From an uncultured Eubacteriales bacterium (GTDB lineage: Bacteria > Bacillota > Clostridia > Oscillospirales > Oscillospiraceae), in NCBI GenBank assembly GCA_900545815.1, contig URAM01000044.1, forward strand, positions 1 through 8,136: DNA of 8,136 nt, given 5' to 3'. Under the pieces are notes generated by a model that worked only from the letters and a program-made list of their open reading frames with translations, was not told the DNA's origin and did no database searches. Below are positions 1 through 5,676 of the stretch, piece after piece. Made by a program: the position numbers and the translations under genes. How positions within the stretch are numbered: position 1 is the first letter of the stretch; each line of letters begins with the position of its first letter.

Positions 1-389
1 ACGGGGTCGCACAGCGCAACTTTATTATCCACATCGAACAGGTCGCCGATATTGCCGCAGTCGCTCTTGGCGCCATCGGAGATGAAGATCTCATCGGGCT
101 GGATATCCACACCGCGCGTGGCGAAATCATGGGCGGCAATGGCTTCCCGCAGGAAATCATAGCCCTGTTCCGGGCCATAGCCGCGGAACGTCTCCGCTGC
201 GCCCATCTCGTCAACGGCTTTGTGCATAGCCTCGATGACTGCGGCGGGCAGGGGGCGGGTGACGTCGCCGATGCCCAGCTTGATGAGCTTGGCGTCAGGA
301 TGTGCGGCAGAGTAGGCGGCCACACGGCGGGCAATCTCGGAAAAGAGGTAGCTGCCGGGCAATTTCTGATAGTTGCTGTTCACTTTCAT
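1..389 (-). CDS. dapL: LL-diaminopimelate aminotransferase, 5' part (cut by window edge)
   Basis: PLP-dependent enzyme converting tetrahydrodipicolinate plus glutamate to LL-diaminopimelate and 2-oxoglutarate in one step; it feeds lysine and peptidoglycan synthesis in the cytoplasm. The visible 129 codons start MKVNSNYQKLPGSYLFSEIA, which is the DapL N-terminus, followed by LGIGDV (about 38-43), ETFRGYGPEQGY (about 66-77) and SDGAKSDCGN (about 104-113), all hallmarks of DapL rather than of general aspartate aminotransferases. The family is about 400 residues, so roughly two thirds, including the PLP-binding lysine, lies beyond the left edge. The ATG at 387-389 is preceded by AGGGAGG (399-405) with 9 bases spacing. 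It is divergent from glutamine synthetase across a shared 538-base control region. No frame break is seen. Identification is firm; only the C-terminal part is unknown. Confidence 0.95.
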   Translation of the reverse strand, partial: MKVNSNYQKLPGSYLFSEIARRVAAYSAAHPDAKLIKLGIGDVTRPLPAAVIEAMHKAVDEMGAAETFRGYGPEQGYDFLREAIAAHDFATRGVDIQPDEIFISDGAKSDCGNIGDLFDVDNKVALCDP

Positions 390-554
390 ATTGTCAATCC
401 TCCCTATGTGTATCATTCTGGTCGGTTTTTATCTATTCTTTTCCCCCACTGCCATAGTTTTGGCTATAGAACCAAGGGAAACCTGTCTGTTAAAATGAAT
501 CCCACGCCAGTGGGAAGCTGCACAAAATGAGCAGTCTGCACAGGAGCGTGTACA
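390..554 (-). promoter_or_regulatory. Long structured 5' leader of dapL
   Basis: From the predicted start site (near 554) to the dapL ATG there are about 165 untranslated bases. On the minus strand they contain a small hairpin, CCCAC-TGGC-GTGGG (501-514), followed by a loose T-rich stretch, and a larger fold in which TTTCCC (481-476) can pair with GGGAAA (444-439) around inner ATAG/CTAT pairings. I do not recognise a lysine riboswitch, T-box or other known class. A 5' UTR this long suggests some leader control, but that is inference. Confidence 0.35.
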
Positions 555-560
555 GATTTA

Positions 561-588
561 AGTATACACCCCCATTTGAACTTGTCAA
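561..588 (-). promoter_or_regulatory. Sigma-A-type promoter of dapL
   Basis: On the minus strand a perfect -35 TTGACA (588-583) and a -10 TATACT (566-561, one mismatch) are separated by 16 bases. It faces dapL and is the best vegetative promoter in the divergent region; start site expected near 554. Confidence 0.75.
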
Positions 589-705
589 GAGTTGTGCCGA
601 CATTCTCCCTGCTCTGCCGGTTATTTTATCACTATTCCATAAAAAAGTTCCCCTTTTCCCCCTCCTCCTTCTCCGTCCATTCTTGCAATTTCCGCGAAAA
701 AGTCC

Positions 706-734
706 TTGCATTTTCCCTTCGAATGTTGTATTCT
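706..734 (+). promoter_or_regulatory. Candidate distal promoter (P1) upstream of glutamine synthetase
   Basis: TTGCAT (706-711) and TATTCT (729-734) are separated by exactly 17 bases. Both boxes are imperfect (3/6 and 4/6), so the call rests mainly on spacing and on the structured RNA that starts just downstream, near 741. It may drive a short RNA, an attenuated leader of the synthetase gene, or nothing. Confidence 0.35.
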
Positions 735-740
735 ATCCCC

Positions 741-840
741 ATCAAAAGAAACGCAGGCACTACAAAGTGGTCAAAGGCGTGTATCTTTCTTTCCAGCGAC
801 AATGGAGTTGCACAGACAAGCACTCTTTGTCGCTATTTTT
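741..840 (+). ncRNA. Tandem-hairpin RNA: attenuated leader or small RNA
   Basis: Two hairpins follow each other. Hairpin 1 (745-792): AAAGAA (745-750) pairs with TTCTTT (787-792), ACGC (751-754) with GCGT (777-780), CACT (758-761) with AGTG (766-769). Hairpin 2 (795-834): AGCGACAA (795-802) pairs perfectly with TTGTCGCT (827-834), continued by GGAGTTGC with GCACTCT, closing an 8-base loop (812-819); it is followed by ATTTTTG (835-841). Hairpin 2 plus T-run has the form of an intrinsic terminator. It sits 88 bases before the synthetase start, so it may attenuate that gene or end a separate RNA of about 100 bases. The GlnA-linked ANTAR antitermination architecture (two hairpins, the second overlapping a terminator) is similar, but loop consensus is not clearly met. 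No RNA family is assigned. Confidence 0.5.
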
Positions 841-848
841 GTAGTATC

Positions 849-882
849 TGTAGTAGATTTTTCCCGTCAGATTCAATATAAT
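849..882 (+). promoter_or_regulatory. Candidate proximal promoter (P2) of glutamine synthetase
   Basis: A perfect -10 TATAAT is at 877-882, giving a start near 889 and a leader of about 39 bases. No good -35 is present at 16-18 bases spacing (about TAGATT, 854-859). Two copies of TGTAGTA (840-846 and 849-855) lie in and just upstream of the weak -35, which would suit an activator-dependent promoter; this is inference. Confidence 0.5.
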
Positions 883-927
883 GGTTTCATCTAGTTTTTA
901 TATGAAAAGAAAGGGTGGAAGATTTTT

Positions 928-3027
928 ATGACTACGATCCCCGAAATTTTCGGTTCCAACGTATTCAGCAGAGCGGTCATGAAGGAGCGCCTGCCGAAGA
1001 AGGTATACGCTGAGGTGGTCAACGCCATGGAGAACGGCGGCCAGATCAGCATGGCAACCGCTGATGTGGTGGCCGATGCCATGAAGAACTGGGCTGTGGA
1101 AAAGGGTGCGACCCATTACTGCCACTGGTTCCAGCCGCTGACCGGCTCCACCGCAGAGAAGCATGACGCCTTCCTGACCCTCCCCGATGAGGATGGTCAC
1201 GTTCTGCTCCAGCTCTCCGGCAAGAAGCTCATCATGGGCGAACCGGACGCCTCCTCCTTCCCCAACGGCGGCCTGCGCGCCACCTCCTATGCTCGTGGCT
1301 ACACCGCTTGGGATATGACCTCCCCCGCCTTTGTCAAGGAAGAATCCGCCGGCACCATCCTGTGCATCCCCACCGTCTTTGTCTCTTACACCGGCGAAGC
1401 TCTGGACGGCAAGACTCCCCTACTGCGCTCCATGGAAGCGGTCAGCAAGGAAGCCATCCGCATCCTGCGCCTGTTCGGCAACACTGCCGCCAAGAAGGTC
1501 ACCGCCTTTGTCGGTCCGGAACAGGAATACTTCCTGGTCGATCGTGAAAAGTACCTGAAGCGCCGTGACCTGATCTACACCGGCCGCACCCTGTTTGGCG
1601 CTCCCGCTCCCAAGGGGCAGGAGCTGGATGACCACTACTTCGGCCAGATCCGCGAACGGGTTGGTGCATTCATGCACGACCTGAACATTGAGCTGTGGAA
1701 GTTCGGCATCACCTCCGCCACCCAGCACAACGAAGTGGCGCCCGCACAGCATGAGATGGCGCCCATCTTCGCCACCGCCAACGTAGCTGTTGACCAGAAC
1801 CAGCTGACCATGGAGACCATGAAGCGGGTGGCAAGCAAGCACGGCCTGGTCTGCCTGCTCCACGAGAAGCCCTACGCTGGCGTCAACGGCTCCGGCAAGC
1901 ACAACAACTGGTCTGTGGGCACCGACCTGGGCGAGAACCTGTTCGAGCCGGGCGACCATCCCGCTGACAACCTGCAATTCCTGCTGGTGCTGTCCTGCGT
2001 CATCGCCGCCATCGACGACCACGCCGATCTGCTCCGCCAGTCTGCCTCCGACGTAGGCAACGAACATCGTCTGGGCGGTCAGGAAGCACCTCCCGCTATC
2101 ATCTCCATCTTCCTGGGCTCTCAGCTGGAGGAGATCGTCAACAACATCGTCAGCGGCGACAGCTCCGCTGCCGTCTCCGCCGGCACCCTGGATACCGGTG
2201 TCTCCACCGTCCCCCTGTTCCAGAAGGACGCCACCGACCGCAACCGCACTTCTCCCTTTGCCTTCACCGGCAACCGGTTCGAGTTCCGTATGGTCGGCTC
2301 CGCTGACTCCATCGCAGCACCCAACACCGCTCTGAATACCGTTCTGGCCGAAGCATTCTGCAATGCTGCCGACGCTCTGGAAGGCGCAGACGATTTCGAA
2401 GCCGCCTGCCGCGCTTACATCAAGGAATCCCTGACCAAGCATAAGCGGATCATCTTCAACGGTGACGGCTACTCCGACGAGTGGGTAGAAGAAGCTGCCC
2501 GCCGCGGCCTGCCCAACATCAAGAGCATGGTGGACGCCATTCCCGCTCTGACCAAGCCCGATGTCATCGCTCTGTACGAGAAGTTCAACATCTTCACCAA
2601 GGCGGAACTGGAGTCCCGTGCGGAAGTGCAGTATGAGAACTACGTCAGCAAGATCGGCATTGAAGCCAAGTGCGCCATCCACATGGCCGGCAAGCACTAC
2701 ATCCCCGCCGGCATCAAGTTCAGCTCCACCCTGGCACAGTCCTACGCCTCTGTCTCCGCCGCTGGTGTAGATGCCTCTGTCCAGAAGGAACTGCTGGAGC
2801 GTGTTTCCGCTCTGACCAAGCAGGCACAGGACGCTCTGAGCGCTCTGATCACCGCTTGCGATGAGTCCGACACCATTGAAAACGCACAGGAACTGGCACA
2901 GGCTTATCTGCATCGCGTGGTGCCCGCCATGGCCGCTCTCCGTGCGCCGGTAGACGAACTGGAACTGATTGTTGACAAGTCCATCTGGCCGGTTCCCACC
3001 TATGGTGACCTGATGTTTGAGGTATAA
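928..3027 (+). CDS. glnN: Glutamine synthetase type III
   Basis: ATP-dependent conversion of glutamate and ammonia to glutamine, the entry step of ammonia assimilation in the cytoplasm. The 699 residues match the GSIII family (about 700-730), far longer than GSI (about 450). Motifs in order: THYCHWFQPLTGSTAEKHD (62-80, GSIII N-terminal signature), FVGPEQEYFLVD (194-205, metal-binding glutamates), HNEVAPAQHEMAPI (267-280), HEKPYAGVNGSGKHNNWS (312-329), GNEHRLGGQEAPPAI (377-391) and DRNRTSPFAFTGNRFEFR (437-454). The ATG is set by AAGGGTGG (911-918), 9 bases upstream. Codon use is strongly biased to C- and G-ending codons, suggesting high expression. A terminator follows 77 bases after the stop, so it is monocistronic. 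Control probably comes from the two upstream promoter candidates and the hairpin pair. The symbol glnN is used for GSIII; some annotations say glnA. Confidence 0.97.
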   Translation: MTTIPEIFGSNVFSRAVMKERLPKKVYAEVVNAMENGGQISMATADVVADAMKNWAVEKGATHYCHWFQPLTGSTAEKHDAFLTLPDEDGHVLLQLSGKKLIMGEPDASSFPNGGLRATSYARGYTAWDMTSPAFVKEESAGTILCIPTVFVSYTGEALDGKTPLLRSMEAVSKEAIRILRLFGNTAAKKVTAFVGPEQEYFLVDREKYLKRRDLIYTGRTLFGAPAPKGQELDDHYFGQIRERVGAFMHDLNIELWKFGITSATQHNEVAPAQHEMAPIFATANVAVDQNQLTMETMKRVASKHGLVCLLHEKPYAGVNGSGKHNNWSVGTDLGENLFEPGDHPADNLQFLLVLSCVIAAIDDHADLLRQSASDVGNEHRLGGQEAPPAIISIFLGSQLEEIVNNIVSGDSSAAVSAGTLDTGVSTVPLFQKDATDRNRTSPFAFTGNRFEFRMVGSADSIAAPNTALNTVLAEAFCNAADALEGADDFEAACRAYIKESLTKHKRIIFNGDGYSDEWVEEAARRGLPNIKSMVDAIPALTKPDVIALYEKFNIFTKAELESRAEVQYENYVSKIGIEAKCAIHMAGKHYIPAGIKFSSTLAQSYASVSAAGVDASVQKELLERVSALTKQAQDALSALITACDESDTIENAQELAQAYLHRVVPAMAALRAPVDELELIVDKSIWPVPTYGDLMFEV

Positions 3028-3104
3028 TCCATTCCTCACCCCTTCTCATTTCACGTTTTTTATATTGACAACTCCCTCCTAAATCGTTTTTCATCTTTCT
3101 CACT

Positions 3105-3145
3105 GGTCCCGACAGGTCTCCTTTCCTGCCGGGACCGACCTTTTT
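3105..3145 (+). terminator. Intrinsic terminator of glutamine synthetase
   Basis: GGTCCCG-A-CAGG (3105-3116) pairs with CCTG-C-CGGGACC (3125-3136), an 11-pair stem with a single A/C mismatch and an 8-base loop, followed by GACC and TTTTT (3141-3145). The 77 bases between the stop codon and the stem are AT-rich and hold nothing else I can identify. Confidence 0.8.
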
Positions 3146-3160
3146 CGTGAAAAAGGTCGG
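3135..3160. repeat. Perfect inverted repeat overlapping the terminator
   Basis: CCGACCTTTTT (3135-3145) is followed by CGTG and the exact complement AAAAAGGTCGG (3150-3160), an 11-pair stem with a 4-base loop. It reuses the last bases of the glutamine synthetase terminator stem and its T-run, so the two hairpins cannot form together. It could act as a back-up terminator or be part of the adjacent repeat cluster. Confidence 0.7.
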
Positions 3161-3219
3161 CCAAAAAGCTTTATAGCGCCTGCGGCGGTTGCTCGCTTGC
3201 TACCAACAGCCTCGTTTTG

Positions 3220-3294
3220 CCCACAAAATCTTCGATTTTGCGGGAACCCTTTCTGATTTCTCTTGCTCGGCGAAAATGAATTCCGCCTGCGGCG
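3220..3294. repeat. Dispersed palindromic repeat, copy A
   Basis: A 75-base element with two hairpins, matching copy B (8031-8104) over its whole length with one base length difference. Hairpin 1: CCCACAAAATC (3220-3230), loop TTC, GATTTTGCGGG (3234-3244). Hairpin 2: GGCGAAA (3269-3275), loop ATGAA, TTCCGCC (3281-3287), then CTGCGGCG. Each hairpin has one A/C mismatch on the plus strand that reads as a G/U pair on the minus strand. A further CCTGCGGCG lies at 3179-3187, so the repeat cluster may begin there. It lies between two convergent terminators. I do not recognise a named repeat family. Confidence 0.75.
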
Positions 3295-3328
3295 CTTGAT
3301 CTATCGACAACATACTTTATCACGCTGC

Positions 3329-3362
3329 AAAAAGCCAGCCCTGTACAACCAAGGCTGGCTTT
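3329..3362 (-). terminator. Intrinsic terminator of the smsC-smsB operon
   Basis: On the minus strand AAAGCCAGCC (3362-3353) pairs perfectly with GGCTGGCTTT (3340-3331) around a 12-base loop, and the T-run continues to 3329. It lies 18 bases past the smsB stop codon. The plus-strand side ends in TTTCTCCTTTT, so it may work weakly in both directions. Confidence 0.85.
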
Positions 3363-3380
3363 CTCCTTTTCCGTATTCGA

Positions 3381-4304
3381 TTACCGCAGGAACCCTTCCA
3401 GGATCTTTTCCTCTGCCTGTTCTGCGGTCAGACCCAGGGTCATGAGCTTGGTGATCTGCTCCCCTGCGATCTTGCCGATGGCGGCTTCGTGGATGAGGGT
3501 GGCGTCCACATGGTTGCAGGTGATCTCTGGAATGGAGCGCACCTTACTATGTTCCATGATGATGGCGTCACAGGACACATGGCCGAAGCACTCGGCGTCC
3601 CCCTGGACTCTGGGATAAAAGACCTGGGTGGAATTGCCCTTGGCCACACTGCGGGAGATGACTCTGGTGCGGGCGTTCTCCCCTTCCAGGTAGATATCCA
3701 TCTCGGTGCCGGCGTTCTGGTTGCCGTCGGTGAGCAGGCGCTCCTGGACGATCAACTCGGAGTCCTTGCCTGCCTTGGCCTTGGTGTACCGCTTGGTGTC
3801 GTCCACGCCGCCGATCTGACTCAGATCCAAGGTCATGGAAGCACCCTCCTCCAGGTAGATGATGGTCTGGGGGTTCAGGATGCGCTTGCCGGTGCCGGTG
3901 CCTTCGCCGTAGTGCTTTTCGGAGTAGGTCACCTTGGCGTTTTTGCCCACATAGAAGGTGTGGATGCCGTCATGCTGGCTGTCATCGCAGCCGCAGTTGT
4001 TGATGCCACAGCCGGCCACGATGTCCACTTCGGCGCCTTCGCCGATGAAGAAGTCGTTATAAACCTTGTCCTTAAACCCAGTCTCGGTGAGCACCACAGG
4101 GATATGGACGCTGCCGTTCTTGCTGCCGGCGGCCACATAAATATCAATGCCGTCCTTGTCGGTCTTGCTCTCGATGCGGATGGTATCGGTGCTGTTGCGC
4201 AGAACCTTCTTGCCGTCCACACGGATATTGACTGCGCCCTCCGCCTGACCATCCTTCATGTCTGCGATGGTTTCCAACAAGCCCTTTTCAATCTCAGTCA
4301 GCAT
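3381..4304 (-). CDS. smsB: SufB/SufD-family Fe-S scaffold protein of the minimal SMS type
   Basis: Scaffold subunit on which Fe-S clusters are assembled, partner of the ATPase encoded just upstream. At 307 residues it is much shorter than SufB (about 470-495) or SufD (about 420) and corresponds to the compact SufB-like protein of the SMS (SUF-like minimal) systems of anaerobic bacteria and archaea. Visible: a Cys/His-rich motif CGINNCGCDDSQHDGIH (99-115); GHVSCD with Cys245, in the place of the SufB core cysteine; and DATLIHEAAIGKI (267-279) with His272-Glu273, matching the catalytic His-Glu region of SufB. Thus scaffold residues split between SufB and SufD in the large system appear together here. 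The ATG overlaps the end of smsC by 7 bases with GGAGGG 9 bases upstream, so translation is probably coupled. The exact naming (smsB or sufB) is a matter of usage. Confidence 0.85.
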   Translation of the reverse strand: MLTEIEKGLLETIADMKDGQAEGAVNIRVDGKKVLRNSTDTIRIESKTDKDGIDIYVAAGSKNGSVHIPVVLTETGFKDKVYNDFFIGEGAEVDIVAGCGINNCGCDDSQHDGIHTFYVGKNAKVTYSEKHYGEGTGTGKRILNPQTIIYLEEGASMTLDLSQIGGVDDTKRYTKAKAGKDSELIVQERLLTDGNQNAGTEMDIYLEGENARTRVISRSVAKGNSTQVFYPRVQGDAECFGHVSCDAIIMEHSKVRSIPEITCNHVDATLIHEAAIGKIAGEQITKLMTLGLTAEQAEEKILEGFLR

Positions 4305-5032
4305 ACGCCATTGCCCTCCATCTTCTTACAGCAGGACACGGTGTCCTGTACGATCATGGGATAGATCTCATCCACACTGCCCCGTGCTTTCACTTCGCCC
4401 TCGGCCACCAGGATGATCTCATCTGCCAGACGGATGATGCGCTCCTGGTGGGAGATGATCATGATGGTGCGCTTTTTCTGCTCATGGAGCATGGTGAACG
4501 TCTCGGTGAGCTTGGCAAAACTCCACAGGTCGATACCGGCCTCCGGTTCATCGAAGATCATCAGGCCGGCGTCTCGTGCCAGCAGGGTGGCGATCTCGAT
4601 GCGCTTGACTTCACCGCCAGACAAAGAGGTATCCACATCCCGATTCACATAGTCGTTGGCGCACAGCCCTACTTTATTTAAAAAGTCGCAGCACTCCTTC
4701 TGGGACAGCCACTGGCCTGCGGCGATCTTGAGCAGATCCCGCACCTTCATGCCCTTAAAGCGAGGGGGCTGCTGGAAGCCGTAGGAGATGCCCAGCTTGG
4801 CTCGCTCGGTAATGGAGAGGTTGGTCACATCCGTACCGTTCCACAAAATCTGGCCGGAGGTGGGCTGGATGATGCCCATGACAGCCTTGGCCAGGGTGGT
4901 CTTGCCACCGCCATTGGGGCCGGTGATGACAACAAATTCATCATCCTCTATGGTCAAGTTGACATGCTTCAGAATATCGACCTGACCGGTTTCACTCTTT
5001 GCTGTAAAGCAAAGGTCTTTCATCTCTAGCAT
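4298..5032 (-). CDS. smsC: SufC-type ABC ATPase for Fe-S cluster assembly
   Basis: Cytosolic ABC ATPase whose ATP-driven dimerisation reshapes the bound scaffold during cluster assembly; it has no transmembrane partner. At 244 residues it fits SufC (about 250). Motifs: Walker A GPNGGGKTT (38-46), Q-loop region YGFQQPP (84-90), signature LSGGE (137-141), Walker B LMIFDEP (157-163), D-loop EAGID (164-168) and switch His195 in ISHQ. The FDEPEAGIDLWSF stretch is typical of the minimal-system SufC. The start at 5032 has GAGG (within 5041-5047) 8 bases upstream. It is the first gene of a two-gene operon; no cysteine desulfurase (SufS), SufU or separate SufD lies alongside, so sulfur must be supplied from elsewhere. 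Fe-S proteins are abundant in anaerobes, so it is probably housekeeping. Confidence 0.92.
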   Translation of the reverse strand: MLEMKDLCFTAKSETGQVDILKHVNLTIEDDEFVVITGPNGGGKTTLAKAVMGIIQPTSGQILWNGTDVTNLSITERAKLGISYGFQQPPRFKGMKVRDLLKIAAGQWLSQKECCDFLNKVGLCANDYVNRDVDTSLSGGEVKRIEIATLLARDAGLMIFDEPEAGIDLWSFAKLTETFTMLHEQKKRTIMIISHQERIIRLADEIILVAEGEVKARGSVDEIYPMIVQDTVSCCKKMEGNGVC

Positions 5033-5086
5033 AGGAAGTTCCTCTTTCGTTGGTAATATTTCAAAATTCTACACAAAACTGAGCAC

Positions 5087-5115
5087 ATTGTAGTACATTT
5101 TCCGGAAAAAAGCAA
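5087..5115 (-). promoter_or_regulatory. Promoter of smsC-smsB
   Basis: On the minus strand TTGCTT (5115-5110) and TACAAT (5092-5087) are separated by 17 bases, giving a start near 5080 and a leader of about 48 bases. The -10 is one mismatch from consensus, the -35 is moderate. No convincing Rrf2/IscR-type dyad was identified. Confidence 0.55.
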
Positions 5116-5131
5116 GATGAATCCCTGAATT

Positions 5132-5160
5132 ACCCGCCTTCTGGTCGGGTTTTTCTCTTT
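5132..5160 (+). terminator. Plus-directed terminator-like hairpin with no matching gene
   Basis: ACCCG-CC (5132-5138) pairs with GG-t-CGGGT (5143-5150) with a one-base bulge and TTCT loop, followed by TTTTTCTCTTT. The T-run is on the plus strand, yet both flanking genes (smsC and cdd) run on the minus strand; read on the minus strand the stem is not followed by T's, so it does not look like the cdd terminator. It would stop plus-strand (antisense) transcription. Confidence 0.5.
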
Positions 5161-5204
5161 TTCCGAAACCGCCGCCCGAAAATTGGGCATTTTCCCGAAA
5201 CCGC

Positions 5205-5233
5205 TTGCCCCGCTCTCCCCTGCCTGTTATAAT
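5205..5233 (+). promoter_or_regulatory. Near-consensus plus-strand promoter antisense to cdd
   Basis: TTGCCC (5205-5210, 4/6) and a perfect TATAAT (5228-5233) are 17 bases apart, with TG one base before the -10 (5225-5226), an extended -10. It starts transcription near 5240, just before the end of cdd on the opposite strand, and the next plus-strand gene is deoC at 5741. The 10-base direct repeat CCGAAACCGC occurs at 5163-5172 and 5195-5204, directly upstream of the -35. Confidence 0.55.
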
Positions 5234-5246
5234 AGTCCCGCAAGCC

Positions 5247-5639
5247 TTATGTCATGCGCTCCGCCTTGAACCCGTGGGGCAGCAGTTCCTCTGCCGTCAG
5301 CGCCAGGTAACTTCCGTCCCCCTTGCAGCAGAGCATAACCAAGTTGTCAGAGAACTCATACAGCAGCTGGCGGCAGATGCCACAGGGCGTACAGTAATCG
5401 CCGCTGTCCGCGATGACCGCCCCCCGCACGAAGCTGCGGCAGCCGTGGGAAAAGGCGTTGGCGATGGCGGAACGCTCGGCGCAGAGGGTGGCGCCAAAGG
5501 CCGCCGACTCAATGTTGCAGCCGGTGTACACCTGCCCATCGCTGCCCAGTAAGGCCGCCCCTACGGCGTAGTGGGAAAAGGGCGCATAGGAGCGCTCCAG
5601 CATGGCTTTGGCCGCTTGAATCAATTCCTGATCGGTCAT
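5247..5639 (-). CDS. cdd: Cytidine deaminase
   Basis: Zinc enzyme deaminating cytidine and deoxycytidine to uridine and deoxyuridine in pyrimidine salvage. The 130 residues match the small tetrameric form (about 130-136, as in Bacillus). Visible: FSHYAVGAAL (21-30), GCNIESAAFG (40-49) with substrate-binding Asn42 and Glu44, CAERSA with zinc ligand Cys53 and catalytic Glu55, and PCGICRQ with zinc ligands Cys86 and Cys89. An in-frame ATG lies 10 codons further upstream (5669), but the ATG at 5637-5639 has GGGAGGG 6 bases before it and gives the normal family N-terminus MTDQEL, so it is preferred. It is divergent from deoC, which handles the deoxyribose part of the same nucleosides. No clear minus-strand terminator follows it. 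Confidence 0.95.
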   Translation of the reverse strand: MTDQELIQAAKAMLERSYAPFSHYAVGAALLGSDGQVYTGCNIESAAFGATLCAERSAIANAFSHGCRSFVRGAVIADSGDYCTPCGICRQLLYEFSDNLVMLCCKGDGSYLALTAEELLPHGFKAERMT

Positions 5640-5645
5640 AGGGTT

Positions 5646-5652
5646 CCCTCCC
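5646..5652 (-). promoter_or_regulatory. Ribosome binding site that fixes the cdd start
   Basis: GGGAGGG on the minus strand, 6 bases before the ATG at 5637-5639. The upstream in-frame ATG at 5667-5669 would place this site inside the coding region and has no comparable site of its own. Confidence 0.75.
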
Positions 5653-5676
5653 GCTTTTCCAGATTGCACATCTTAT

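Noticed and set aside
390..554. Lysine riboswitch or T-box in the dapL leader
   Set aside because: I could not find the lysine riboswitch core or the T-box consensus; only short generic hairpins are visible.
741..840. Firm assignment of the tandem hairpins as an ANTAR target
   Set aside because: Hairpin 1 has a four-base ACAA loop, not a six-base loop with A1 and G4, and no ANTAR protein gene is in the window. Kept only as one possibility.
129..894. Several short plus- and minus-strand frames (62-133 codons) around the divergent control region
   Set aside because: They overlap dapL antisense, the dapL promoter or the hairpin pair, lack ribosome sites and have biased compositions from pyrimidine-rich DNA (about 648-680).
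1420..3039. Open frame of 539 codons on the minus strand
   Set aside because: Fully antisense to glutamine synthetase; the length comes from the strong C/G third-position bias of that gene. The product is low-complexity Gly/Val/Asp-rich with no recognisable domain, and the sense protein has all family motifs.
3135..3294. CRISPR array or insertion sequence in the convergent gap
   Set aside because: Repeats are palindromic and not regularly spaced with unique spacers; there is no transposase frame or target duplication.
3489..4364. Open frame of 291 codons on the plus strand
   Set aside because: Antisense to smsB and the end of smsC, with no ribosome site and a repetitive Gly/Ala/Val-rich product.
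5640..5669. Longer cytidine deaminase start with 10 extra residues
   Set aside because: The extension would cover the GGGAGGG ribosome site and the region just after the predicted transcription start; the family normally begins at MTDQEL.
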